Assembly: GCF_015694345.1 (NCBI RefSeq)
Contig: NZ_JADQDC010000014.1
Location: 1 to 64,000 of the forward strand
Direction: 5' to 3'
Length of the DNA stretch: 64,000 bases
Source: Novosphingobium jiangmenense
Lineage (GTDB): Bacteria; Pseudomonadota; Alphaproteobacteria; Sphingomonadales; Sphingomonadaceae
Below, in pieces: positions 16,522 to 25,682 of this stretch. Position 1 is the stretch's first letter. The number at the start of each line of letters is the position of its first letter. The notes beneath the pieces were generated by a model that saw only the letters and a program-made list of their open reading frames with translations, was not told where the DNA came from and made no database searches. Made by a program: the position numbers and the translations under genes.

Positions 16522-17793
16522 TCAGGCCGCGTCCTTGCAGGCGGCGGACAGCAAACTCGCCCGCAAGGCACCGATCTCGGGGAGTTCCAAGCCCGAAAGG
16601 TCGGCAATGCCTTCGATCGCATCCTCGCCATAGCAGTGCGCGAGGGCGATAGTCTCGCCCTTTAGCCGCTTGGCCAGAGGCAAAGACCAAAACGTCCGCA
16701 CCACTGGCAGCGCCGGATCGGCGGGGTCCTCGTCAACAACCATGGCGAGACGGGCCGAGCGCAGGCGGATAAAGGAGCCGATGGGGTAGACACCCACCGT
16801 CTCGACGAAGCGTTCGAGGATGGCCGGATCGAACCTTTCCGGCGCTTCGCGTAGCTTGCGGATCGCATCAGCGGGATCAAGCTGGTCGGCGCCCGAGATG
16901 AGCGTGTCGTAGGTATCGCAGATCGCCGCCATCCGGCTCATGGCACTGATTGCGGCTCCGCTGAGGCCCTGCGGATAGCCGCCACCGTCCAGCCGCTCAT
17001 GATGCTCGAGGATGACCCGCAACACGGGATCGGGGATGTCGCCCGCGGCTTTCAGGAAAGTGTAGCCAAGCACCACGTGCTGTTCGCGCAGGTCGGGGCG
17101 CAGCAACATGTAGTCGCCGCCCACCGTCGCCAGATCCACCGGCAGCTGGGCAACGCCGATATCCATCAGCAGACCGGCCATGCCCGCATCGCGAATGTCG
17201 ATGGGGGAAAACTTCATGTGCCGGGCCAGTGCAATCATCAACGCGCTGACCGCCAGCGAGTGACGATAGACGGGCTCGTTGTCGGTCTGGCAGCGGAGCA
17301 GTCCGTTGAATGCGTAGAGGTTGCGCTGGACCGAGGCATAGACCGCATCCAGCACCGGTTCGACGTCCTTGGTCCGGATCGCCTTGCCAAGGCGCACTTC
17401 GATGAAGGCCTTGCTGACTACGCGCAAAGCATCGCCGGCGGCCCGTTTCGCGCGGCCGAATTCGCGCGCCATATGCATCGGCGCGGCGACGCGTGCGAAG
17501 CCGTTCTTCTGCGGCACCGGTTCAAGGCGCTGACGGCGATGGGGCAAGGTCATTCCGGCGTGGCGCGGGCCCGAGATGATCTCGGGCTGCGTGACGGGTG
17601 CAACGGCAACCGACTTGCCCTTCGACGTGTCGATCACCACCCCGTCGATATGGCTCTCCCGCAGGCGCTCCAGCATGCCGGCATCGACGAGCAGGAATCG
17701 CCGCTTCCAGAAGGGATGGCTGAACCAGCTCCCCTCCAGCTTGTGGATGAACATCCCGAGTTCGACTTCGTGCGTGGAGATACGCTTGAGCAT
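16522..17793 (-). CDS. DUF3391/HD-GYP-type protein with degenerate HD motif
   Basis: 423 residues. The N-terminal DUF3391 region (MLKRISTHEVELGMFIHKLE) is followed by an HD-GYP domain in which HHERLDGGGYPQGLSG is intact. The HD pair is altered: AGLLMDIGVAQLP replaces the usual LLHDIGK, losing the metal-binding His and the following Lys. HD-GYP enzymes hydrolyse cyclic di-GMP; this one may be weak or act as a c-di-GMP sensor. The C-terminal segment (about 320-423) has no recognised domain. A palindrome lies directly upstream at 17820-17831. Confidence 0.85.
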   Translation of the reverse strand: MLKRISTHEVELGMFIHKLEGSWFSHPFWKRRFLLVDAGMLERLRESHIDGVVIDTSKGKSVAVAPVTQPEIISGPRHAGMTLPHRRQRLEPVPQKNGFARVAAPMHMAREFGRAKRAAGDALRVVSKAFIEVRLGKAIRTKDVEPVLDAVYASVQRNLYAFNGLLRCQTDNEPVYRHSLAVSALMIALARHMKFSPIDIRDAGMAGLLMDIGVAQLPVDLATVGGDYMLLRPDLREQHVVLGYTFLKAAGDIPDPVLRVILEHHERLDGGGYPQGLSGAAISAMSRMAAICDTYDTLISGADQLDPADAIRKLREAPERFDPAILERFVETVGVYPIGSFIRLRSARLAMVVDEDPADPALPVVRTFWSLPLAKRLKGETIALAHCYGEDAIEGIADLSGLELPEIGALRASLLSAACKDAA

Positions 17794-17819
17794 GGCCCGC
17801 CTGCTGGAGTGACGGATAC

Positions 17820-17831
17820 TAACCTAGGTTA
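17820..17831 (-). promoter_or_regulatory. Palindrome upstream of the HD-GYP gene
   Basis: TAACCTAGGTTA is a perfect 12-bp palindrome, 27 bases upstream of the HD-GYP start, in an otherwise GC-rich sequence. It could be an operator or part of the promoter. No regulator gene is adjacent to suggest a partner. Confidence 0.4.
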
Positions 17832-17889
17832 TAGGCCGTATGTCTTTTCCAGCAGGGACCATCAGGACAAATGCGTAGGAACCTGCGAG

Positions 17890-19509
17890 TTACTGGTTGG
17901 GGTCCTGAACCTTGAACGGATCGGTGGCATCGGGCTGGGTCGGCAGCGGCGAACGCGGCAGTTCCTTGTCGCTCATCGCCGCCTGCAGGAGCATGCCGGC
18001 AAGGATGACCGAAGCCTGGCGCATGTCGTCAGCGCGCATGTGGTCCAGCGTGTCGAGGCTCGAATGATGGACGCGGCTCTCATAGTCGAGCGGGTCCTGG
18101 ATGAACTGGTAGCCGGGAAGGCCGATCGCCTGCAGATAGACGTGGTCGGTGCCACCAGTCTTGCTCATCACGACGCGATCTGCACCGAGCGAATTGAAGG
18201 GGCTGAGCCATTCGCGCAGCAACGGCGCCGCACCGACATTGCCTTCGGCATAGATGCCGCGGAACTTGCCCGAGCCGTTGTCCATGTTGAAATAGGCCTT
18301 GAGCTGCGAATACTCCGGCTTCGGCGTGATCGGATAGGCATTGCGCCACGCGGCATAGCTGTCGATGCCCTTGAGGCTGGGATCAACCGGACGGGTGGCG
18401 AGGTGCTGTTCGATATAGGCCTTCGAGCCGAGCAGCCCCTGCTCTTCGCCGCTCCACAAGGCAAAGCGGATCGTGCGCTTGGGCTTTACGCCCATCTTCG
18501 ACAGGAGCCGCGCTGCCTCGATCACCGCGACGCTGCCCGCACCGTTGTCTGATGCGCCATCGCCGGCAATCCAGCTGTCGAAGTGGGCGCCGGCCATGAC
18601 GTAACCCGCCTTGGGATCGGTGCCGGGAATCTCGGCGATGACGTTGTCGGCCATCAGGTCCTTGTCATCGAAGCTGGCGTCGATCGACAGCGAGAGCTGC
18701 GGCGCGGCGCCGGTCTTGGCGAGGCGGACGAGCCGGCGGTAGTCTTCCTGCGCCATGTCCATGGTCGGCACCGCCAGTGTCTGGCCGGGAATGAAATCGT
18801 AGCCTTCACCGTGGACGAGCTTGCCATCGCGGTAGGTCATCTTGACCATCGCCAGTGCGCCTTCAGCCTTGAGAAACTCGGAAAGCTTGCGTGCGAAGCC
18901 GCGACGCGCGACCTGCATCGCGAGGCCTTCGGGATCGTGGCGCGGCAGGGTGTACTTGTCGAGCTTGCCCATGTCTTCGCCCGACAGGCGTTCGAACACG
19001 GGGTCCTTCGACTCGCTGGTCTCGCCAGGCAGGCTGACGAGCACGATCTTGCCGGCGAGCTTGCCCTTCCAGGCATCGAAATTCTCGACCTTGCTCATCG
19101 GCGCGACGATGACCGGCGCTGTGATCGGGCCGCCGGTCGCGGGCGACCACGCCACTGGCAGGACGGTAAGCGGCAGGGTGCGCGGCGAAGTCATCGTCGC
19201 CGAGTAGGACTTGAGGTTCCAGCCAAGGCCAAACTCGAATGGCTCGCGATGAATGTTCTTGAGACCGAATGCGGCGAACTTGGCCGCGGCCCAGTCCTCG
19301 GCCTTGCGGTGGTTTTCGGAGTTGGTCAGACGCGGCCCGATGCGGTCCATCAGTTCGGAGGCAATCTCCATCGCATCCGACCGGTTGAGCCCTTCGTCGA
19401 GCAACTGGGCAATCAGCTTGTCTTCGGCGGGACCGGCGAGGACGGGGGTGGCGATGGCGCAAAACGCGATGGCCGCAACGCCGGTGGCGATGCGCGAACG
19501 GACGGTCAT
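17890..19509 (-). CDS. Secreted M28-family aminopeptidase/carboxypeptidase
   Basis: The ATG at 19509 gives 539 residues with a signal peptide (MTVRSRIATGVAAIAFCAIA, cleavage after VLA). A protease-associated insert lies in the first half. The M28 metal site includes GAHFDSWIAGDGASDNGAGS (His and Asp ligands) and SGEEQGLLGSKAYIE (catalytic and ligand Glu); a later HH pair (VHHSSLDTLDHM) supplies the final His. It is predicted to degrade peptides in the periplasm or outside the cell with two zinc ions. The C-terminal tail, after MSDKELP, is Pro/Asp-rich. Confidence 0.92.
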   Translation of the reverse strand: MTVRSRIATGVAAIAFCAIATPVLAGPAEDKLIAQLLDEGLNRSDAMEIASELMDRIGPRLTNSENHRKAEDWAAAKFAAFGLKNIHREPFEFGLGWNLKSYSATMTSPRTLPLTVLPVAWSPATGGPITAPVIVAPMSKVENFDAWKGKLAGKIVLVSLPGETSESKDPVFERLSGEDMGKLDKYTLPRHDPEGLAMQVARRGFARKLSEFLKAEGALAMVKMTYRDGKLVHGEGYDFIPGQTLAVPTMDMAQEDYRRLVRLAKTGAAPQLSLSIDASFDDKDLMADNVIAEIPGTDPKAGYVMAGAHFDSWIAGDGASDNGAGSVAVIEAARLLSKMGVKPKRTIRFALWSGEEQGLLGSKAYIEQHLATRPVDPSLKGIDSYAAWRNAYPITPKPEYSQLKAYFNMDNGSGKFRGIYAEGNVGAAPLLREWLSPFNSLGADRVVMSKTGGTDHVYLQAIGLPGYQFIQDPLDYESRVHHSSLDTLDHMRADDMRQASVILAGMLLQAAMSDKELPRSPLPTQPDATDPFKVQDPNQ

Positions 19510-19582
19510 GTCTGGAAAACTCCCTGGGCAAGTTTCTATCGCAACCAGTCTTGCCGCTATGGCCCCGATTGCCAAGTGCTTT

Positions 19583-20605
19583 TTACACCGGTTTCAGCAG
19601 CCAGTGGCTGACGCCCCATTCCGTGCCGCCGCGATGGCCGAACAGCCCAGCGGTCGCGAGGTAGAACAGCCGCCAGCGCCGCATCCACAGCGGAGTTTGC
19701 GGTGCATAGACTTCGCGCAGCACCGGCTCGATCTCCAACGCTTTGGCGTCGAACAGCGCCAGCCAGTCAAGCGCGGTCCTCTGGTAATGGGTTCCGTCCC
19801 ACCACCAGTCCTGCTCAAGTGCAAACAGGTCGGCGAACTGCCCGATCAGATCATGGCTGGGCATGATGCCGCCCGTGAAGAAGTACTGCGCGATCCAGCT
19901 CGACTTGTCCGCCGTGTCGAAACGATAGGGATACTGACGATGACTGAACACATGGAGGAAAAGGCGGCCATCGGGTTTGAGCCACCCCTTGACCCGGCCC
20001 AGCAGTTCGCGCCAGTTGGCCATGTGCTCGAACATCTCGACCGAGACGACGCGATCGAATTGCCCTTCGGGCGCAAATCCATTCATGTCGGCGGTCAAGA
20101 CGGTCAGGTTCGTGATGCCGCGCGCCGCTGCCTTGGCACGGATGTGCTCGCCTTGCGGGCGCGAGTTGGAGACGGCGGTAATGCGAGCATTGGGGAACCT
20201 CGCTGCCATGAACAGGCTGAGCGAACCCCAGCCACAGCCGAGTTCGAGGATGTCCTGCCCGTCCTTTAGCGCGGCGTGCTCGACCGTGGCAGAGAGCGCC
20301 GCAAGTTCCGCCTGCTCCAGGTTTTCGGTGCCGGTGGGATAGAGGCAACACGAATATTTGGCGTTTGGCCCAAGGCTCAACTCGAAGAAGCGCGGCGGCA
20401 ATTCGTAGTGCTGCTCGTTGGCGGCATCGGTATGCTCTGCCACCGGGCGCTGCGCCATCCATGCGGCAAATGCAGCCTCGGTCGGCTGGTCGCGGCGTAT
20501 TTCGCGAAGCCGCTTCTCACACATGAAGGACACGCCTGCACGGGTCAGTGCGTCAGGCAGCGGCGCGCGTTCGACCAGCGCGATGACAGGGGCAAGGAAG
20601 CTCAC
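19583..20605 (-). CDS. Cyclopropane-fatty-acid synthase-like methyltransferase
   Basis: A 340-residue SAM-dependent enzyme. ILELGCGWGSLSLFMAARFP (near residue 120) binds SAM, followed by ITAVSNSRPQ, VSVEMFEHMANWREL and FFTGGIMPSHDL, all typical of Cfa-type lipid methyltransferases. These add a methyl or methylene group to unsaturated acyl chains in membrane phospholipids. The predicted start is GTG at 20605, without a convincing Shine-Dalgarno sequence. It is divergent from a flavin amine-oxidase-like gene, and DUF1365 follows that gene, an association seen repeatedly in Proteobacteria. Confidence 0.88.
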   Translation of the reverse strand: MSFLAPVIALVERAPLPDALTRAGVSFMCEKRLREIRRDQPTEAAFAAWMAQRPVAEHTDAANEQHYELPPRFFELSLGPNAKYSCCLYPTGTENLEQAELAALSATVEHAALKDGQDILELGCGWGSLSLFMAARFPNARITAVSNSRPQGEHIRAKAAARGITNLTVLTADMNGFAPEGQFDRVVSVEMFEHMANWRELLGRVKGWLKPDGRLFLHVFSHRQYPYRFDTADKSSWIAQYFFTGGIMPSHDLIGQFADLFALEQDWWWDGTHYQRTALDWLALFDAKALEIEPVLREVYAPQTPLWMRRWRLFYLATAGLFGHRGGTEWGVSHWLLKPV

Positions 20606-20628
20606 GAAGGAGAACTAGCCATCCGGGT

Positions 20629-20679
20629 GTGACATGTGTCAACCTGTCACGACGGGAGCGCTCTATAACGCGTGACAGG
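20629..20679. promoter_or_regulatory. Cluster of GTGACA/TGTCAC half-sites in divergent promoter
   Basis: The 90-base gap between the Cfa-like and flavin oxidase genes holds GTGACA (20629-20634), the inverted pair TGACA-TG-TGTCA (20630-20641), CCTGTCAC (20643-20650) and its exact inverse GTGACAGG (20672-20679), 21 bases apart. A minus-strand TTGACA lies in the same stretch and could be a -35 element for the Cfa-like gene. The density of matching half-sites suggests an operator shared by both directions; the regulator is unknown. Confidence 0.5.
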
Positions 20680-20696
20680 CGGTAAGACGCCGGGGA

Positions 20697-22061
20697 ATGC
20701 GTAGCGTGGCCGACGGGGGTGTTGGGATCGTGATGAGCCGTGATGGCGTGCCGGGGGGCACGCTCGATATTGCCGTGGTCGGGAGCGGAATCTCCGGACT
20801 TTCCGCTGCGTGGCTGCTCTCGCAGCGCCATCGCGTCACGCTGTTCGAAGCGGCAGACCGGCTGGGCGGGCACAGCAACACGGTCGACGCTGATGGCGTG
20901 CCGGTCGACACCGGTTTTATCGTCTACAACGAACGCACATATCCCAACCTAAGCGCGCTGTTCGTGCACCTTGGCGTGCCAACGCGCGAGACCGTGATGA
21001 GCTTTGCGGTGACGCTCGACCAGGGAAAGCTTGAGTATTCCGGGGACTTGCGCGGACTGTTCGCGCAGCGGCGCAATCTCGTGTCACCCCGCTTCTGGTC
21101 GATGCTCCGCGATCTGGTGCGCTTCTACAAGGCGGCACCGCGCGACCTGCCTGACATGGGCGAACTCGGCCTCGGTGCCTACCTCGACGGTCTCGGCTGC
21201 GGTCCGGCTTTCCGTGACGACCACCTCTATCCGATGGCGGCAGCGATCTGGTCGACACCGGTTCACGACATTCCACACCACCCCGCCGCCGCCTTCATCC
21301 GCTTCTTCGAGAACCACGGGCTGCTCCAGTTCCGCGAGCGTCCGCGCTGGCGTACGGTCGAGGGTGGTAGCCGGGAGTACGTGAAGCGGATCAGCGCGCC
21401 GTTTATCGACAACGTGCGGCTGTCCTCGCCGGTGCGTCAGGTTCGTCGCCATCCCGAAGGCGTTGAAATCGATGCTGGGCGCGGCTGGGAGCGGTTCGAT
21501 CACGTCGTCATGGCGTCCCATGCCGATCAGTCCCTCGCGATCCTGGCCGATGCCGACCCGCTGGAGCGCGAACTGCTCGGAGCCTTCCCCTATCGCCATA
21601 ACGAGGCGGTACTGCATTCGGACACGCGCCTGATGCCCAAGCGGCGCAAGGTCTGGTCGGCATGGAACTATGCCGCGCGGCGCGGTCAGGATGCGCACCG
21701 GCTGTCGGTCACCTACTGGATGAACCGGCTCCAGCACCTGCCGACCGAGAAGGACCTCTTCGTCACGCTCAACCCTCTGGAGGAGCCGGACCCGGCGCTG
21801 GTGATCCGCCGTGAGAGCTATGACCATCCGGTGTTCGACGTGGCGGCGGGCGCAGCGCAGAAGCGGCTTTGGTCCTTGCAAGGACGTAAGCGCACATGGT
21901 TCTGCGGCGCTTGGTTTGGCGCCGGCTTCCATGAAGACGGGCTGCAATCCGGCCTTGCCGTCGCCGAGCAGTTGGGCGGGGTACGCAGGCCGTGGACAGT
22001 GGCAGACGAATCCGGGCGTATCCATGTCACGCATCAGGCGCAGGTCCTCGAACCGGCATGA
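20697..22061 (+). CDS. FAD-dependent amine oxidase-like protein
   Basis: 454 residues. The dinucleotide-binding motif VVGSGISGLSAAWLLSQRHR and FEAADRLGGHSNTVD mark a flavin amine oxidase fold; the C-terminal GAWFGAGFHEDGLQSGLAVA contributes to FAD binding. Members of this group are annotated as cyclopropane/cyclopropene fatty-acid-associated flavoproteins, and it forms a divergent unit with a Cfa-like methyltransferase. It overlaps DUF1365 by four bases (ATGA). An alternative start at 20733 would also keep the FAD motif. Confidence 0.85.
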   Translation: MRSVADGGVGIVMSRDGVPGGTLDIAVVGSGISGLSAAWLLSQRHRVTLFEAADRLGGHSNTVDADGVPVDTGFIVYNERTYPNLSALFVHLGVPTRETVMSFAVTLDQGKLEYSGDLRGLFAQRRNLVSPRFWSMLRDLVRFYKAAPRDLPDMGELGLGAYLDGLGCGPAFRDDHLYPMAAAIWSTPVHDIPHHPAAAFIRFFENHGLLQFRERPRWRTVEGGSREYVKRISAPFIDNVRLSSPVRQVRRHPEGVEIDAGRGWERFDHVVMASHADQSLAILADADPLERELLGAFPYRHNEAVLHSDTRLMPKRRKVWSAWNYAARRGQDAHRLSVTYWMNRLQHLPTEKDLFVTLNPLEEPDPALVIRRESYDHPVFDVAAGAAQKRLWSLQGRKRTWFCGAWFGAGFHEDGLQSGLAVAEQLGGVRRPWTVADESGRIHVTHQAQVLEPA

Positions 22062-22819
22062 CCGACGGCGCGGCGCTCTATCACGGTCACGTCCTGCACC
22101 GCCGCCTGCGACCTGCCGTCCATGTCCTGCGCTATCGCGTGCTGCACTTACTGCTAGACATCGACCGTATCGATGCACTTGCCCTTCGCCTGCGCCTGTT
22201 CTCCCGTGGGCGATTCAACCTGTTTTCCTTCCACGATTCCGATGTCGGTGATGGCAAGGCCATGCGCCCACATGTCGAACGACTGCTGCGCGAGGCTGGA
22301 CTGGAGTCCGATGGCGGCCGCATCCTGCTGCTGACCATGCCGCGCATGCTGGGCTATGCCTTCAACCCGCTCAGCACGTGGTTCTGCCATGGCCAGGACG
22401 GGGCACTGCGGGCGGTGATCTACGAAGTCTCAAACACGTTCGGAGAGCGGCACAACTATGTCATCGAGGCAAGGCCGGGCGCTGTGACACTGCATCAGAG
22501 TGCCGGGAAGCGGTTTCATGTTTCGCCGTTCCTGCCGATGGACCTCGCCTATGCATTTCGAATCCAGCCGCCCGGCGAACGGCTCGGCATAGGCATCGTG
22601 GTGTCGGATGAGCAGGGTCCGATACTTGCTGCGGTCCACACCGCCATGCGCGAAAGCCTGAGCGATCGCGCCCTGTTCCGCGCCGCCCTCGCCTATCCGC
22701 TGGTTACTCTCAAGGTCACTGCGGGCATCCACTGGGAGGCCCTGAAGCTCTGGATCAAGCGCGTGCCGGTATTCCGCAAGCCTCAACCGCCGGCAGAGGT
22801 CATCACCGTAGGCCAGTGA
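22058..22819 (+). CDS. DUF1365 family protein
   Basis: The ATG at 22058 overlaps the preceding stop codon. 253 residues (MTDGAALYHGHVLHRRLRPA) with the conserved segments FSRGRFNLFSFHDSDVGDG, YAFNPLSTWFC, VSNTFGERHNYV and FHVSPFLPMD. These are the hallmarks of DUF1365, which is consistently linked to the flavin oxidase and Cfa-like genes. The function is unproven; a role in modifying membrane acyl chains is inferred from context. It converges with pit, abutting without a gap. Confidence 0.88.
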   Translation: MTDGAALYHGHVLHRRLRPAVHVLRYRVLHLLLDIDRIDALALRLRLFSRGRFNLFSFHDSDVGDGKAMRPHVERLLREAGLESDGGRILLLTMPRMLGYAFNPLSTWFCHGQDGALRAVIYEVSNTFGERHNYVIEARPGAVTLHQSAGKRFHVSPFLPMDLAYAFRIQPPGERLGIGIVVSDEQGPILAAVHTAMRESLSDRALFRAALAYPLVTLKVTAGIHWEALKLWIKRVPVFRKPQPPAEVITVGQ

Positions 22820-23818
22820 TCAGAACAGCTTGGTCAGCATGTAGAATGCCGCGCCCACGGTAGCGCTGGCCGGGATGGTGATGAACCACGCCATGACCAC
22901 GCGTTGCGCCACGCCCCAGCGCACTGCGCTGGCACGGCGGGCTGCGCCAGTGCCGATCACGCTGCCGGTAATGGCGTGGGTGGTCGATACCGGAATGCCC
23001 AGCGCGCTTGCCCCGAACACCACGATCGAGCCCGCCGAAGAGGCGCAGAAGCCGGTGTGGTGGTTCAGCTTGGTGATCTTGGTGCCCATCGTCTTGATGA
23101 TCTTCCACCCGCCCGACATGGTGCCCAGCGAAATGGCGGCATAGCACGAGAGCACGACCCATTCGGGGATGTGGAACTCGCCCTTCAGGTAGCCGGTGGA
23201 ATAGAGCAGCACCGTGATGATGCCCATTGTCTTCTGGGCATCGTTGCCGCCGTGGCTGATCGAATAGGCCGCCGAGGACAGCAGGTGCAGGCCCTTGAAG
23301 ACGTTCTCTGCGCGGCGTGGCTGGAAGCCCTTGAACAGCCAGCTCGTCAGCAGGACGAAGAACATTGCCAAGGCCATGCCGATCATCGGCGACATGAAGA
23401 TGGCGATGAAGGTCTCGATCGTCTTCTTGGATTCGATCGCGTCAAAGCCTCCGTGCATCACGCCCGCGCCGAGCAGACCGCCGATCAGGGCATGGCTTGA
23501 AGAGGAGGGAATGCCCTTCACCCAGGTCACCACGTTCCAGAACATCGCCCCGATCAGCGCGCCGAACACGACCGCAGGGGTGACGATGTCCTTGTCGATG
23601 ATGCCCTTGCCGATGGTGTCTGCCACGTGCAGCCCCACCAGCCAGTAGGCGGCGAAGTTGCCGGCAGCTGCGAATACCACCGCAGCAACGGGCGAAAGCA
23701 GGCGCGTCGAGACAACCGTGGCGATCGAATTGGCGGCGTCGTGCAACCCGTTGAGGAAGTCGAACGCCAGTGCCAGCGCGATCAGGCCGACCAGCAGCGG
23801 AAAGGCGAGCTCGTGCAT
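22820..23818 (-). CDS. pit: Low-affinity inorganic phosphate transporter (Pit)
   Basis: A 332-residue PiT-family protein with about nine to ten hydrophobic segments. Family signatures are FDFLNGLHDAANSIATVVST near the N-terminus and YSISHGGNDAQKTMGIIT in the second repeat, plus GIPVSTTHAITGSVIG. It probably imports phosphate, as a metal-phosphate complex, with protons. A good AGGAG precedes the ATG. The DUF47 gene 24 bases upstream is its usual partner. Confidence 0.93.
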   Translation of the reverse strand: MHELAFPLLVGLIALALAFDFLNGLHDAANSIATVVSTRLLSPVAAVVFAAAGNFAAYWLVGLHVADTIGKGIIDKDIVTPAVVFGALIGAMFWNVVTWVKGIPSSSSHALIGGLLGAGVMHGGFDAIESKKTIETFIAIFMSPMIGMALAMFFVLLTSWLFKGFQPRRAENVFKGLHLLSSAAYSISHGGNDAQKTMGIITVLLYSTGYLKGEFHIPEWVVLSCYAAISLGTMSGGWKIIKTMGTKITKLNHHTGFCASSAGSIVVFGASALGIPVSTTHAITGSVIGTGAARRASAVRWGVAQRVVMAWFITIPASATVGAAFYMLTKLF

Positions 23819-23842
23819 CGGATCAGCTCCTGTCCCGCGCCG

Positions 23843-24490
23843 TCAGGCGTGGTCGATGACCAGCGCGTCGATCTCGTTCGCGACGTCTTCGAAGGCGTCG
23901 GCGATCTTCTCGAGATGCTTGAATATCTCGCGCGCAACGATGAACGCGACCTGGTCGCCATCGGTGCGATGCCGATGGAAGTTGGCCTTGAGACCCGCCT
24001 GGTGAACGAGGTCCACCTCGCCTTCCAGCTTGACGATGCGCTCGGTGAGCGCGTGAAGGCGGCCACCATTGCGCTCGATGTCGCGCAGAAGCGGCATGGC
24101 TTCGGCGATCAGGCCCACGGCTTCGACGATCTTGTCGGCCATCGCCTGCATCTCGGGCTCGAAATGCGCGATCTCGTAGAGTTCGATGGCCGAAGCCGCA
24201 GCCTGCATCTCGTCGATGGTGTCGTCCATCGCGCCGATCAGCGAGGTGATCGCGCCGCGGTCGAACGGCGTGAGGAACGTCCGACGCACGGTGAACAGCA
24301 CTTCACGGATCACGTCGTCTGCGGCGTGTTCGCGGTCGCGGATCTTGCCGACCCACTGCGCCGCATCGCCTTGCGCGCGCGTCAGCTTGGCGAGGGCATC
24401 GGCAGCATCGACGCAGGCAGCCGCATGGCGCTCGAACATGCCGAAGAAATCGCCCGACTTGGGCAGAAGACGCTGGAACCAGCCGAACAT
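23843..24490 (-). CDS. DUF47 (PhoU-like) Pit accessory protein
   Basis: A 215-residue, largely helical cytoplasmic protein. FGWFQRLLPKSGDFFGMFER at the start, KIRDREHAADDVIREV and FDRGAITSLIGAMDDTIDEM are the DUF47/Pit accessory pattern. The family resembles PhoU and is thought to modulate the adjacent PiT transporter. The two genes form a minus-strand operon, DUF47 first. Confidence 0.92.
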   Translation of the reverse strand: MFGWFQRLLPKSGDFFGMFERHAAACVDAADALAKLTRAQGDAAQWVGKIRDREHAADDVIREVLFTVRRTFLTPFDRGAITSLIGAMDDTIDEMQAAASAIELYEIAHFEPEMQAMADKIVEAVGLIAEAMPLLRDIERNGGRLHALTERIVKLEGEVDLVHQAGLKANFHRHRTDGDQVAFIVAREIFKHLEKIADAFEDVANEIDALVIDHA

Positions 24491-24620
24491 CGATAAGCTT
24501 CCCGAATTACCGTCACGCCAAGGGGAAACGACTCGTCTCCGCCTGATTGCGCACTAGGCGACAGGCGCAACTGTCACAATCGGAAACACTCGGCTTGTCC
24601 ACACGATCACAGCCGCCGGA

Positions 24621-25601
24621 TCACAGCCACCCGATCTTGCGGAACCGAAGCCACAGTCCCCCGCAGATCGTCACGATCACGCCCCACACCGCGAAGTAGC
24701 CATAATGCCACTTCAACTCAGGCAGATATTCGAAGTTCATGCCGTAGATGCCGGCAATGGCAGTGGGCACCGCCAGAATCGCCGCCCATGCCGCAAGCTG
24801 CCGGGTCATCTCGCCCTGCCGGTGCTGCTCGAGCAGGCTGGCGGTTTCGACAATCGCAGCGAGCGTTTCCTTCAAGCCTCGCATTCGCGCCATGGCGCGA
24901 CGTACGTGATCGAGCACATCGCGGAACCAGATGCGAGCGGCGGGATCGATACACGGTAGATCAGCCACGACCAGTCGTTCGCAAACTTCTTCCATCGGTC
25001 CGATAACCCGCTCGAACCGGCGCAACTGACGGCGCAGGCGGAAGATGCGGCGGATCACGGATTGCTCCGGAAAGACGTCGATTGCCGCTTCCTCCATCTC
25101 CTGCGCCACTTCCTCAAGCCGTTCGAGCAACGGCAGATAACCGTCGACTATGAAATCGAGCACGGCGTGGAGGATATAGTCCGGCCCTTCCGACAACCGG
25201 TCCCCCTGTGCCTCGAGCTCGGCCCGCAACGTCAGGTGAGGCCGCGTGCTTCCGAAGCGGACGCTGATCAGGAAGTGCGGGCCGACAAAGAACGCAGTCT
25301 GCCCGTAGCCGATCTCCTCGCCCGCCTGCAGTTCGGCCGTGCGGGCAACCACGAACAGGGTTTTCCCGTAGACTTCGACCTTGGGCAATTGCCTCGGGTT
25401 GAGCGCATCCTCGACGGCAAGAGGATGCAACCCGTACTGGCGGCGCAGCAGGTCCATTTCAGCAGCATCAGGCTCGCACAAGCCAATCCAGTCGAAGCTG
25501 TGCGGCGGCAGTTCCGCAACGCAAGCGCCGTTCAGCTCAAGCGTTTCGTCATGTGCAATACCGTTGCTGTAGCGGCGGGCGGCGATCACGGTCATGGCCA
25601 T
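24621..25601 (-). CDS. corA: CorA-family divalent cation transporter
   Basis: 326 residues. A long cytoplasmic N-terminal domain precedes two C-terminal membrane helices. The loop signature GMN follows the first (IAGIYGMNFEYLPELKWHYG), and the protein ends with a basic RKIGWL. ALNPRQLPKVEVY and DYILHAVLDFIVDGYLPLLE are further CorA motifs. It transports Mg2+, possibly also Co2+ or Ni2+, as a pentamer. The start is M1 at 25601 or M3 at 25595. Confidence 0.93.
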   Translation of the reverse strand: MAMTVIAARRYSNGIAHDETLELNGACVAELPPHSFDWIGLCEPDAAEMDLLRRQYGLHPLAVEDALNPRQLPKVEVYGKTLFVVARTAELQAGEEIGYGQTAFFVGPHFLISVRFGSTRPHLTLRAELEAQGDRLSEGPDYILHAVLDFIVDGYLPLLERLEEVAQEMEEAAIDVFPEQSVIRRIFRLRRQLRRFERVIGPMEEVCERLVVADLPCIDPAARIWFRDVLDHVRRAMARMRGLKETLAAIVETASLLEQHRQGEMTRQLAAWAAILAVPTAIAGIYGMNFEYLPELKWHYGYFAVWGVIVTICGGLWLRFRKIGWL

Positions 25602-25682
25602 TGAGTGGCAAACTCAAGGGCCACTGGCAATCGCCCGCGAGTGTGCTAACATCCCTGTAAATAGAACCGATGGAGAGAGATC

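Noticed and set aside
24558..24577. Possible Pho box upstream of the DUF47-pit operon
   Set aside because: The GCGACAG and CTGTCAC strings are an inverted repeat, not the direct CTGTCAT-type repeat of a Pho box.
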